In this document: piece after piece, positions 10,634-20,739 of the stretch
How the letters are laid out: each line of letters opens with the position of its first letter
Numbering within the stretch: position 1 is the stretch's first letter
DNA from: Wyeomyia smithii
Taxonomy: Eukaryota > Arthropoda > Insecta > Diptera > Culicidae
Assembly (NCBI RefSeq): GCF_029784165.1
Contig: NC_073696.1
Coordinates: 24,975,858 to 25,039,857 of the forward strand
Direction: 5' to 3'
Length of the DNA: 64,000 nucleotides
Made by a program: the position numbers and the translations under genes
Notes under the pieces: generated by a model
Databases searched by the model: none
Told to the model about the DNA's origin: nothing
What the model saw: only the letters and a program-made list of their open reading frames with translations

Positions 10634-11340
10634 ATAGCAATGAACCAAGCTGAGACATATGGTATACAAACCTCTTTGACACATTGATGATTTTATTGTA
10701 GCGTCATCTACTCTTAGTTGTGTGAAAATGTCTGATTATGTACCAAATAATCGTCATTTGCGGGGAGTGTTACTCTTTTCATTCTACTCGAAAGAAAAAA
10801 ACCAGCGACTGAAGTGCATCGAAAGTTGAAAAAAGTTTACGGGAAGCTACTCTAACTGAAACAACGAGCCGTTATGGTCGAGCCGTCGTTTTGAAGATGG
10901 TAATTTCGATTTTGATGGAACTCCAAAAAACATAGAAGACGCTGAATTGAAGGAATTGCTCGATAAGAACCCATGCCGCACGCAGGAACAGCTTGCTTTG
11001 GTATCAAAAGTTACCCACCAAGCCAGTCCCAAGCGAATGCATGCTTTGGGAGTAATTCGAAAACAAAGAAGTTGAGTCTCCTTACGTTTTAAACCCAAGG
11101 GACGTTGAGTGACTGCTTCAGTGTTAAAAAAGGAAGGGTTTTGTTCTTCGCATCGTGACGGGGGATGAAAAATGGATTCATTACAGCAACATCAGCCACC
11201 CAAAGAAAAGACAGTAATGAGAACTGCTTCGATGCCCCTAAGTCGTCGGCTTGGCCGAATATACACGCTACGAAGGTTATGCTGTGTATATGACCCTCAC
11301 TGGTAAACGGTATTGATTTTAACTGAAGCGGTTGAGTTAT
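10634..11340 (+). pseudogene. mariner transposase relic
   Basis: Leader from 10634, start codon at 10728 (MSDYVPNNRHLR). Frame-shifted blocks of a mariner transposase follow in order: TETTSRY, FDFDGTPKNIEDAELKELLD, KNPCRTQEQLALVSKVTHQA, KRMHALGVIRKQ, IVTGDEKWIHYSN and HPKKRQ, then a diverged AWPNIHATKVMLCIYD segment. The N-terminal helix-turn-helix region and the VTGDEKW block with its catalytic aspartate are recognisable. At least three frameshifts and several stops make it inactive. The 3' terminal repeat was not found. Confidence 0.8.
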
Positions 11341-11427
11341 TTGCTGATGTTTCAAATAATTTTTTTACTACACAATTTTGAAACAATCCTTGACAAATTT
11401 TATGCGCAACACAGTTGGTTTGATAGA

Positions 11428-11448
11428 TATATTATTATTATTATTATT
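11428..11448. repeat. (ATT)n microsatellite
   Basis: About seven ATT units in an AT-rich context within the dac intron. Confidence 0.9.
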
Positions 11449-11959
11449 CAGTTGCATCGCAATCATGAACTGAACCTTTTTCTTCACAGACAAATACTGA
11501 AAAATACAATACATAAAGTTTTGTAAAATCTCGAGCCTAATTAGCATTTTGACTGAGCAATTATCTTCATTGTGTATTCTATACCGTTTAAACATTATGA
11601 AACATGTGAAAATGGCGCAAACCTGATCTATAAAGAAAGCATCATCAATTCCAGATCTGGCATAAACTGTGCTTGAGACAGAATTATTTTACATTTCTTA
11701 TACAGTAATACTATCAGCTATTTTTGTAATAGCCGCTGATGACCGAGGTTGACAATAAATTATTCGCTTCTCGTTAACCAACGCTTCATGAACCAACTCA
11801 GCAGTCAATCCGTCACGAATTCTGCCGAAGAAACTGTAACCGATAGACCCTGGGAACATCGGAGCCGAACCGCAACTCTGCCACGAAAGGTGTCACTAGT
11901 GCGATAAACGATCCAATTATGGGCTGCCATTTAGCGAGAATTCGGTTTTTGACGAAGAG

Positions 11960-12700
11960 CAGAAAGTTTAAATGAACAAAGTATCGAATCGATTCCATAA
12001 ATTGATCGATCGATCGATCGCGCATCGGATCATAATAAAAGCCTCTCCGCTCCGCATAGCCACCTTCCGTGCGATCCTGACTAGATCACAGCCGCGGTCA
12101 GATCGAAAGCAGCAGAGCAGGCAAAAAAAAACAACAACCACATGTCGAAATCGCAGCAAAAATATAATCGAAAAATATTAAATGATAGGTTAATCGAACT
12201 AAACATTGCTTTTACGAAATAGAAGCCCCACCACCACCCGGACCTATCATCATTATGCATTCCTTCTCCGTATTTGGGGTCTCCCCTGCGGGGTCATCTC
12301 TAAGTAATGTTGAGCCGTAGCACATCATTGTCGATCCGGCTGTCCTCGCTGAGCCCGGGACACATTCCCGCCACAAATTTGTGGAGAGCGCAGAAGCGGG
12401 GTAAAGGGAATTGAAATCGAGAAATGATAAGCGCAGACCTAAAACACAGAGCCCAAGCGACGAACCCGATCAGTCACTCAGGCAACTTCAGTCGCTTAGT
12501 CAGTCAGTCAGTCAACCAGCCAAGCAGCCTGATAGCCCCTTCTAGCCAGCCAGCCAGCCAGTCAGTCAGGTCACCACTTGCAGTCGATCGGGAGAAAAAA
12601 AAATGCACCGGAAAGCGAGAGCGAAGACGAAACGAAACAAAAACTGCACAAAAATCGATAAAAATTATCTTTAATTATGGACCTATAAAGTGAAAACGTT
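11960..12700. other. GC-richer non-repetitive island in dac intron
   Basis: No transposon signature is visible apart from local simple sequence. A gatcgatcgatcgatcg run lies at 12003-12020, and a CAGT/CAGC tetranucleotide stretch at 12474-12575. I see no exon with dac similarity. It is a candidate for conserved regulatory sequence. Confidence 0.35.
12474..12575. repeat. CAGT/CAGC tetranucleotide repeat
   Basis: Clustered runs of cagtcagtcagtca, aaccagcc and agccagccagccagt, interrupted by short unique bases. Typical imperfect tetranucleotide microsatellite. Confidence 0.75.
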
Positions 12701-13559
12701 TATCTACGTTTATATTAATTCATTTTTTGCTGTCTCTTTCGCTGATGCTCTCCCGCTCTCGGGTCCGGATCGCTGCTTTGGCGACTTGGCGGTTACGATC
12801 CTGCCGTTCTGATAGCGAACTGCACTGCCCATAATCGCATATTTGTAACATTTGCAAAATTGGTTGTTCGAGCAATTCGCACTTTTATATTTTGACCTTA
12901 AATGCATTGTTACTAATATATTCTCGCAAATAGACACTTTAACTAAACTTAGTATCATGAAGAAAGCACTATTTACACTATGTATACATTGAATATTACT
13001 TTTGAAGTCAAATTGGTTGACATTTTTGCAATGATACATTTATGCCGTCACTTTCAAGCTACTTTTGGAATATATCACATGGAAAAGGAAGTTTTTCATG
13101 TATTCAACAAGCATGAGCTGAACATCAGAAACGGATCACCGGTGGTTGGTTACCGGACCAGAATAACTTCCGAGTTCCAAAGGATGCAGATGTGGATTTG
13201 GATGGAAACTTTTTTGACAAAAAAGTTGAAAAAGTTAAGTAGTGTGACAATTATGCGGTTATTTACGCTATGTGACAAAACAACTTGGTATTTTTTACGA
13301 CTTTTTTCACACAAACATAAGCATATTTTTCCAGATGTAAAAAGTACATACTATTCTAAGCATTTCCCAATAAAAAGCACGAAATCCATAAAATGTCGAA
13401 TGTTACAATTATGCGATCACAGGCAGTGCACACTCGCAGAAATGTGTTGTGTACATGCACATGTGTGTGCAATGCCAACAAATCGAATCTTCTCCATCCA
13501 GACCGATCAGCATTCAGGCCTGTTTCGATCTCTGCTCGTTTGATGCTTCTTGATGGATT

Positions 13560-14470
13560 GCTGCTGCGGTGTATTCTCAATTTCTCTTGTTTTTTTTTTG
13601 TTTTTGCTTTATTAAATACAAATGGATCAACACCCCGCGCATGCATCCCTCCCAAGCCCTAAGTAGTGAGGGGAAGAGTAAAAGAACAGAAAAAAATCGA
13701 AATAAAAATATAGCCACTCAATTTTACACGCTTCAAGCAATATTGAACGAAAATTTTGTCCATCAAACAAACGGCTGCGGCTGCGCGGGCTGGTGGAAAA
13801 TGATTGAAATTATTGTAAGAATAAAGGCAACATGAAAGACAAAACTATAGATCACCACCGCCGTCTCGAGAGAAAGAGGGATCGAATTAAGAGGGATGTT
13901 TTTGCTGCATTCCTCGAATCCCGCCTGCCCGAATTGAATAGCTCGGGGAAAATCTGGTATTACTTCTAGATGGCCATTTGCCACCATTACCGGGACCGGG
14001 TGTCTGCCCAGTGTCTGGACAGGAACGGATTGAAATCGCATCATATGTGATATGGTTTAACGTTTTTTTTTTTTTTTTGTTTGGTTCTTTTCGTCAATTA
14101 GCCTCGGGTTGATTAGAGAACGAACGCATGATTGGCCGGGACGAACGATCGATCGATCGATTGATCGAGTGATTTCCCGTTTGCTGCCTTTTTTTCGGCG
14201 GATTTGTTCGGGCATTCAAATTACACCCGAATACAATCGAAAGATGTATTTTCGGTTGGAAAATGGTTGATTATCACTATATAGGTACCGATGATTGTTG
14301 CGCGTTTTACGCTATCGAATCGGCTACAGTCATGGGTTGAGTGATTAACTTATTTATGACTCCCGGGAGCAGTTCGTTCTTGGGTGAGTACCGAAATGTT
14401 GCAACGCTTAGGCTATTCGACGAATCCAGAAGGCCTGCACTTGGTTTTGAACCAAGCGGTCAGTGGTTTG
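13560..14470. other. non-repetitive island in dac intron
   Basis: Mixed-composition sequence with no bounded transposon. It contains a T homopolymer at about 14065-14078 and a cgatcgatcgatcgattgat run at about 14147. No exon signal. Candidate regulatory sequence by position only. Confidence 0.3.
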
Positions 14471-15465
14471 AGCTTCCTATCAGGTAAATGTATACTGAAA
14501 GTGGTAGATATGAATTAAAATAAAAAAATAACTCATGAACACATAGAAACTATACACGATTGATGGTATAGTACGAATGTAAAACTTAACGAAAAGTTAG
14601 CATAATCAAAAGCAAATGGAGATGGTAGTATAATAAAAAGCAATGGATAAAAATGAAGCAGTTCAATTCTGAAAAAGACAATTTAGTTGTTTAAGACAAC
14701 AACTAAATACTTTCACGCCGTAGAGTAGGCAGATAGTTGTAGAAGTTTTGAATTATTTTCTTTAGAATAAAATCATACATTTTTTGTGCAAAGCGTAGTT
14801 ACAGGCCGATTAAGCGATTCTAGTAGGATTTCAGAATACTCTGAAAAATGAACTAATAACTAAATTGTTTGCCGAGTATTGAAAGCCAATTAGAAACGTA
14901 GCAAAAACGTTTACACATGTTTATAAAAATTAAAAAAAAACAATATGAATCGAATCATAAGACCCAGTTGTTAACAAGCTGAATAACGGATCATGAGATA
15001 TCATGCGGATTTCGACTGAACTAATAACAAAAATATACAAAAAAAGTTCAATACCCTTCTGCTGAATTATTTCCTTTTTTTGCTTTACATGCATTTGGTC
15101 TCTTGAGCGAGATGCAATAAAGAATACTTTTCATTGTCCTAATACTTTGAACAATTTTCCTAATTATGTCAAAGTGATGTCTGTGTTTGAAAAAGCAGAA
15201 AATTAAGATTCTAAACAATAATAATATACAATATTTCCAATAGCTTGCGAATAAATTGACTGGTGAAAAAATTTAGATGAGCAACTCCCAACGAGACCAG
15301 ACGGTTCATGTTATGTGATCAAATCGATAAACCCCTCTTTAGCTGGAAATTAACACTTTTCTGTGAACCCCTCGTTTTCTACCATAATTTAGCTCACCAA
15401 AATTGCTATACCTCTTGATTTTTTTTTATAAAATTACTCAAACCAACATGTCATTGGAAAAGCGA

Positions 15466-15575
15466 AAGCAGGTATTAGACGATGCAATATTTGCTATTTT
15501 GGGTACGGATTTTATTTTGTGCATATAAAATTCGTACCAAAAATAGCAAATATTTGCTTCGTCTCATGCCTGCTT
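15466..15575. repeat. hairpin element, 110 bp
   Basis: Arms of about 50 bp pair around a centre near 15520. Paired words include aagcaggtattagacgatgc / cttcgtctcatgcctgctt, aatatttgctattttgggta / ccaaaaatagcaaatattt and cggattttat / ataaaattcg. Pairing is near-complete. No target duplication is obvious. Confidence 0.75.
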
Positions 15576-15659
15576 AAGCATAGGGCTCTCTTTTGTAAAC
15601 ATCAAAATTGGTGGTCGTCATATAAAACTTGGCCGACATGTTGGATTTTGTTCAGAATA

Positions 15660-15960
15660 TTCGATGCTTGCTGTCGAAAATGTCAAATTACACAATATTA
15701 AAGTCAAAATGAATGCTTGATATAAATTAAATTAATCAATGTTTTTTAAAAATGTATCCAAATTTTATCACAAATTTGTTGAAGATGTGTCAGCATTTTG
15801 ACAAAAATGACACAAAAATGAATGTGTAACAATATTCCAGAATGTGTGTCAAAAATAAGTTTAAAATCAGTGGGAATGAGTCAAAACTGTGCGGAAAATA
15901 TAAAAAAATTGAAAACAGTTAAAAACGTTTCAAAAATGTAAAATTTGTAAAAATATATTA
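15660..15960. repeat. degenerate TGTCAAAAATG minisatellite
   Basis: Recurring words atgtgtcag, tgacaaaaatgac, tgtgtcaaaaataag and acgtttcaaaaatgt at about 10-20 nt spacing. Same word family as 19640-20010 and 22795-23620. Confidence 0.45.
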
Positions 15961-16563
15961 TTAACCCTGGAAAGATAATCATATTACGATGTAAAATTGA
16001 AGCATCATTTTACAAAAATTGAAAAAGCTAATTATTAATTATAAATCTATTATATAAAAATTATATTTTGTAACGATTGATCTTATTGATATAGTTTCCT
16101 CCTTTTCTGAGGTGTACCTAATCACTAGAATTTTAAATCGTTCTAAATACAAATAAAAGTGGGGGGTGACATGTAGGTTTTTTTACATGAAAATGTTCGT
16201 TGGAAGTTTTTTCAAGAAAGTTTTCGGTGGTAGGTAGGTATATAGGTGTCTGATTTAAAAAAAGGGGGAAGATCACGTAAAGACAATTTGTTATTGTATC
16301 TTTGAGTATCACTTGCATATTTGATATTACATAAAACAGATTTCGAATAAGTCAATGTAGCGTCGAGATAAACCTATTTTAGTAGGGGATTGGGGCAAAA
16401 TTGACATGTTACTGACATTTTACGTGAATCAGACATCTACCAATCGATTTTTGAGACTTTTTCACTCAACATAAGACAGATTACTACCACTTATAGATAT
16501 TAGCGCATTATCATTAATGCTCATATATACTCAATATTATTTCGCTTTGTGAAGTATACTTAA

Positions 16564-17083
16564 CCCTTAAAGACGCGCGACGTTAAAAAATCATCTAATG
16601 ACATAAAAATTATGTTTAACAGGTTTACTGCCTTAAAACTAACCAATATGCATAAAAAAATTGGAGGATTTACTTTTTAATGTGCAAATATTCCCATGTT
16701 GTTTTTAAACAACACTGAGACTTTATCGCAGAATAAAGTCTAAACTATTACTTTTGTTAACAGTAACTTTAAACTTGACCTTTTGTTAGTATAACTACTG
16801 ATAATTCAGACATTTTCACCAACCACTAACCTTATTTTAAAATTTATTTTCAAAGACAGTCACCACCAGTCGGGAATCTCGCCATGTTTTTTTTCGTTTC
16901 CGAGATTTTGACAGCAAAAATAAAAACAAAACATTCAAATACAGTACTTCCAGCTGTTAAGTTTTCTTCGTTAGAGTCTAGAGAGCTGTTCTAATGAATT
17001 GTATTTCTGAAAAATACTAAAATACGCATATTTTAAAACGTTTTTAGTAGTGTTGTTTTAAAACAACATTGCGCATTTAAGGG
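16564..17083. mobile_element. piggyBac-type MITE flanked by TTAA
   Basis: A 520-bp element between TTAA duplications (16560-16563 and 17084-17087). Inverted ends read CCCTTAAAGACGCGC and, on the other strand, CCCTTAAATGCGC. TTAA targets and CCC-initial termini are hallmarks of the piggyBac superfamily. The interior carries internal palindromes (gtttttaaac at about 16700, gttgttttaaaacaac at about 17052) and no coding capacity. Confidence 0.78.
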
Positions 17084-17429
17084 TTAAACCATGCCAAAAC
17101 CGTTTTCGAAGAATCACCGTTTTGAGCTCAGTATTTGTCCGATTAAGATCTGCTTTTTTTAAAGATAAGTAAAAAAATGATATGTGGACTAACTCTAAGA
17201 ATTATCATATTTGGCTTCAAAACAAAAAAAATTGCTTCGAAAAAACAGCGAAAATTTCCGATTTTAAAAAAAACTCAAAATGGCGCAATTGTTGCCCCCT
17301 AAGGTGAAATGTGTTCAAACCCGGGGAAATTTGGTTTTGCGTCAAAATATATCAAAAAATCATACATAGAAGCCAAGGCAAAAAAAATGTTGCACTGTGT
17401 TATCTACGGAGTCGTGATGATTCTCAGAG

Positions 17430-17650
17430 ACCGGCAATCAATTCCAGCCTCCATCTTTAATTCTGTGGGTGGTCAAATACCATCCAATATTGGTATTTTC
17501 AGAAACAGAATGATGCCCAGAGGTCAGAGATTATACCTAGAATGGCGACATCCGGTTTCAGGAAAATACCTTAAAGTAGTTCTTGCCAAAAATTTCAATA
17601 CTTATAAAAGTGGAACCTTGGGTGACATTTTGTAATCCGAAATGGCGACT
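17430..17650 (-). repeat. fragment of the 124-bp array family, reversed
   Basis: Read on the minus strand it contains ccggatgtcgccattctag, cattctgtttctg and ccaatattgg, in the order seen in the 9530-10345 array. It is a diverged, opposite-orientation piece of that family. Confidence 0.5.
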
Positions 17651-18185
17651 TCCAGTTTCTGTTAAACAGCCCATATTGTGTTTCCGTTCTGTGCAAACTT
17701 CTCAAAAGTAGTGTCTTTCGTTGACAGCAAGTTTTAAACTAATTTGGCCCTCATTGTATTGCACAGCTCTCCCAGCTCCCCATACGTTCGGTTCACAGCC
17801 CGACAGCCACTGACGACAACGCACACATGCAATGCCAAACGCGCAGTTAATTTTTATCTCCTTATGTCTGCTGGTTCTAAGCTGTCTTTACAGTGCGACA
17901 TCCTTCGGCTCAAATCCGAACGGGCTGTTAGGAGATTAGGATTCACGAGGGTAAGGCCGATGCTATGGATGCTGTGCCATGGAAGCGAGGTAATGCGAAA
18001 CACGTTTTTTCGCACATGGGGAATAATACCAACAATTGAAAAATATATGAAGCGGTTTGCTTCGTATTTATCACCAATATAAAAAAATGCGTTAAAAATG
18101 CGTCACAATTATGTCTAAAATATGTCTGAATCAAGCAAAAATGTTCAAAAACAAGGTAAATGAGTTGAGAATGTGTAAAAATGAG

Positions 18186-18260
18186 GGGGAGCTTCGTAGG
18201 CTACAAAGTCCGCTTTGATAGGCGAGTGGTCGTGGATTCGAATCTTAGTAGAATCAGGCC
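18186..18260 (+). repeat. tRNA-like (SINE-type) segment next to the ~120-bp satellite
   Basis: The run ggattcgaatct matches a Pol III B-box-like sequence, preceded at a plausible distance by a weak A-box-like cttcgtaggctac. A ~200-bp tail follows that includes tcttataataaaactggtc, a word shared with the satellite array beginning near 18640. This may be a diverged tRNA-derived SINE; folding is not convincing. Confidence 0.3.
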
Positions 18261-18639
18261 ATTTGGTTATCAGAGGACTTTAACATTGGTTTATTCTCAG
18301 GCTCTCCACTACATACCCTTCCTTCAAGCTGAATTCTACTCCCCTGCTGACTTTCATCCTAACAAAAAAGTCCCTCTTATAATAAAACTGGTCTGAGTAA
18401 CGTATAACACCTTCCGACCGAGCCCACACAATTGTGTAGGTAAAAAATGACGGATAGCAAAACCTAAATCGAAGCAATTCTTTTATAAAAACACTTGCTT
18501 GCTTCGGTTTTTTATTTTTCGTAGCAGTTGCGATGTAGACACTAGCGTTGTGAGTAATAAAACAATGAAGCGAGAGAGAAGGTTTTGTTTAAGTCACCTA
18601 CGTAATTACACTATACTGCAATGCAATACTTAGTAAAGC

Positions 18640-19110
18640 GATTCCAAACTTATGATGGGTAGTGTATATGAGCCCCGTCGGAAAGGGATAATAGTTCTCT
18701 TCAGGGAATTGTAACTATGGCGCGGTATTGACTAAAGGAACGAGGTTTCGATAAGACTCCTTCCTCTGGATAAAATATAAGTCCTACTTATAATAAAACT
18801 GACCAGAGGTGAAGCATTAAGTGCCTCTTCAGTGAATTGTGATAGTGACGCGGTGTTGGTAGGAGGAACGAGGTTTCGATAAGACTTCTTCCTTTTGACA
18901 AAATAAGTCCTTCTTATAATGAAACTGATCTCAGGAATATTTATCCTCTACAGGGAATTGTAATTGGCGATATTGGCACGGGGAACGAGGTTTCGATAAG
19001 ACTTCTTCCTCTTGACATAATAAGTTCCTCTTAGAATTAATCTGGACAGAGAGGAACGTTAGGTGTAGTCTCACTCCAGGGAATTGTAATTTGGCGATAT
19101 TGGTAGGATA
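18640..19110. repeat. ~120-bp satellite array, copy 1
   Basis: The motif ggaacgaggtttcgataaga occurs at 18738, 18865 and 18982, and the motif ggaattgtaa (one diverged) at 18708, 18832, 18953 and 19079, giving spacings of 117-127 bp. Each unit also carries cttcttcctcttgac and a cttataataaaactg word. A related array lies at 47960-48215. Confidence 0.7.
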
Positions 19111-19639
19111 GAAAAAGGCGCGATATAGTAGAGCAGTAAGCTCGACATGGAAGGGTAAACTCTCACACACAAGCACAGATATAAATAAAAATCGTATCAT
19201 TTACTTAAATAGTGATACTGCCAATAATATGAAATGCGGAGTACAGAAACATTTGGACAATATCACAATAGATCAAACGTCTCTAGTCACAGTGATGAGT
19301 TCACACAGAGGAAAAAAAATGTATAAAAATACGGCAACGCACAATATTACCAATTTGCTTTAAAACTGTTAAAAAGGTTTTCCAAATGCACCAAACAATT
19401 GTCAAGAAGCGTGTTAAAATATTTTCTGTGAATATCATGTGTCAAGTATCAATAGAAAATGTTTTTAATACATGATAAAAATACGCAAGGGGCCATCCAC
19501 ATTCCACGTGGACAGCTTCAGGGGAGCTGTTTAGTTAATGTCCACAGTCCACACAAAATTTTTAGATTTTATATGGCAGTTGTCCACGAAGGGGTCAAAA
19601 TCGTTAAAAATCTGTCTACCCGGAATGTGGATGGCCCAT

Positions 19640-20010
19640 AGAGATATGTCAAAAGTGTGTAGAAAAGTGGCAAAAAATGTGTTAAAAATGTATTATTAAG
19701 AGATAAAAATGTGTGGATAACCGATAAAAATGTATCAAAAATACATGCCAAAACTGTGTGGAAAATAGATCGAAAATGGGCAAATTTAACATTTTAAAAA
19801 TCAAAATGAAATGATAAAAAACCCAAATAAATCACCAATTTTGAAAAATTGAATGAAGGTGTATTTTGTACAGGAATGTGTTAGAAATTTTAATGGAAAT
19901 GAGTCGAAAATGTGTAACAACAATGTGCCAAAATATGTGTCAGAAATAAATTAGAAATGAAAGGAAATGACTCAAAATTGTGCCAATGAAAAAAAACTGC
20001 CAAATAGGTG
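19640..20010. repeat. degenerate TGTCAAAAATG minisatellite
   Basis: Repeated words atgtcaaaagtgtg, tgttaaaaatgt, gataaaaatgtg, atcaaaaatac and tgtgtcagaaa. The units are loosely 12-13 nt and strongly diverged. Confidence 0.5.
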
Positions 20011-20025
20011 AAAAAATATTAAACG

Positions 20026-20345
20026 ATGATGATGAAATGATGATGATGATGATGGTCCCACCTCATACCCCTACATCGGTTTGAGCTGGTCGATTCATCT
20101 AAGTAAGATATCATATAGAGTCATACAATGTAACCAGTTGGCAAACAAATAACGGACTGGTTATTAATACAGACATAGTAACCCTTCAAAAGAATTCCTA
20201 TAATTTAACAATGAGCATAAAAAAAAAGATTTTCCAATACCATCATGGATCCAAGGCTCAGCCAGAACGTTTCCAACCCGAAAATTATCTGGACTTGGTT
20301 AGGAATTGAACCTAACATTTAGGAGTGTTAACTAATCAGAATTGA
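20026..20345 (-). repeat. possible SINE-like repeat ending in (ATC)n
   Basis: A (GAT)n run at 20026-20056 abuts ggtcccacctcatacc. Read on the minus strand, the block from 20345 starts with a B-box-like gttcaattcc and then tttcgggttggaaacgttct, and finishes at the trinucleotide run. The A box is not convincing. Low-confidence assignment to a tRNA-derived short element. Confidence 0.3.
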
Positions 20346-20739
20346 TTCTGGATAACGATCCAAAACTACGAGAGAGGCTCTGTGATACTATAGTTCTCGA
20401 TAATGAGCTTTACAGTTCACAGGCAAACCCAAGCCTTTTCAGTTTTTTCTCCCAACCCTAGTTCAAAATCGCAAAAACAGATAAATATCAAAAATCAGAA
20501 TAACAGCTTAGATGCTATTTCATACCAAAAAGCAACTTTCCAACCCGATATGCTTTTTGTTTCAATTTCAGGGGTTTAATCCTGATGTACTCAATATCCA
20601 GATTGTCTATGTCACTCTACGCGCGCGTGGCTCAAACATGTGTAGTCGACTCTTTTTTAAACTCTACTATTAAATATAATACAACTAATTCAAAGAAAAA
20701 TCCATCATCATCAGTGAACATAATAACTTAGGTTACCCA

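Noticed and set aside
12980..13543. 187-codon plus-strand ORF in the large intron
   Set aside because: Composition is that of random AT-rich DNA, no motif recognised, and flanking splice signals were not convincing.
17744..18082. 112-codon plus-strand ORF
   Set aside because: No motif, no codon pattern and no splice context; adjoining sequence is repeat-derived.
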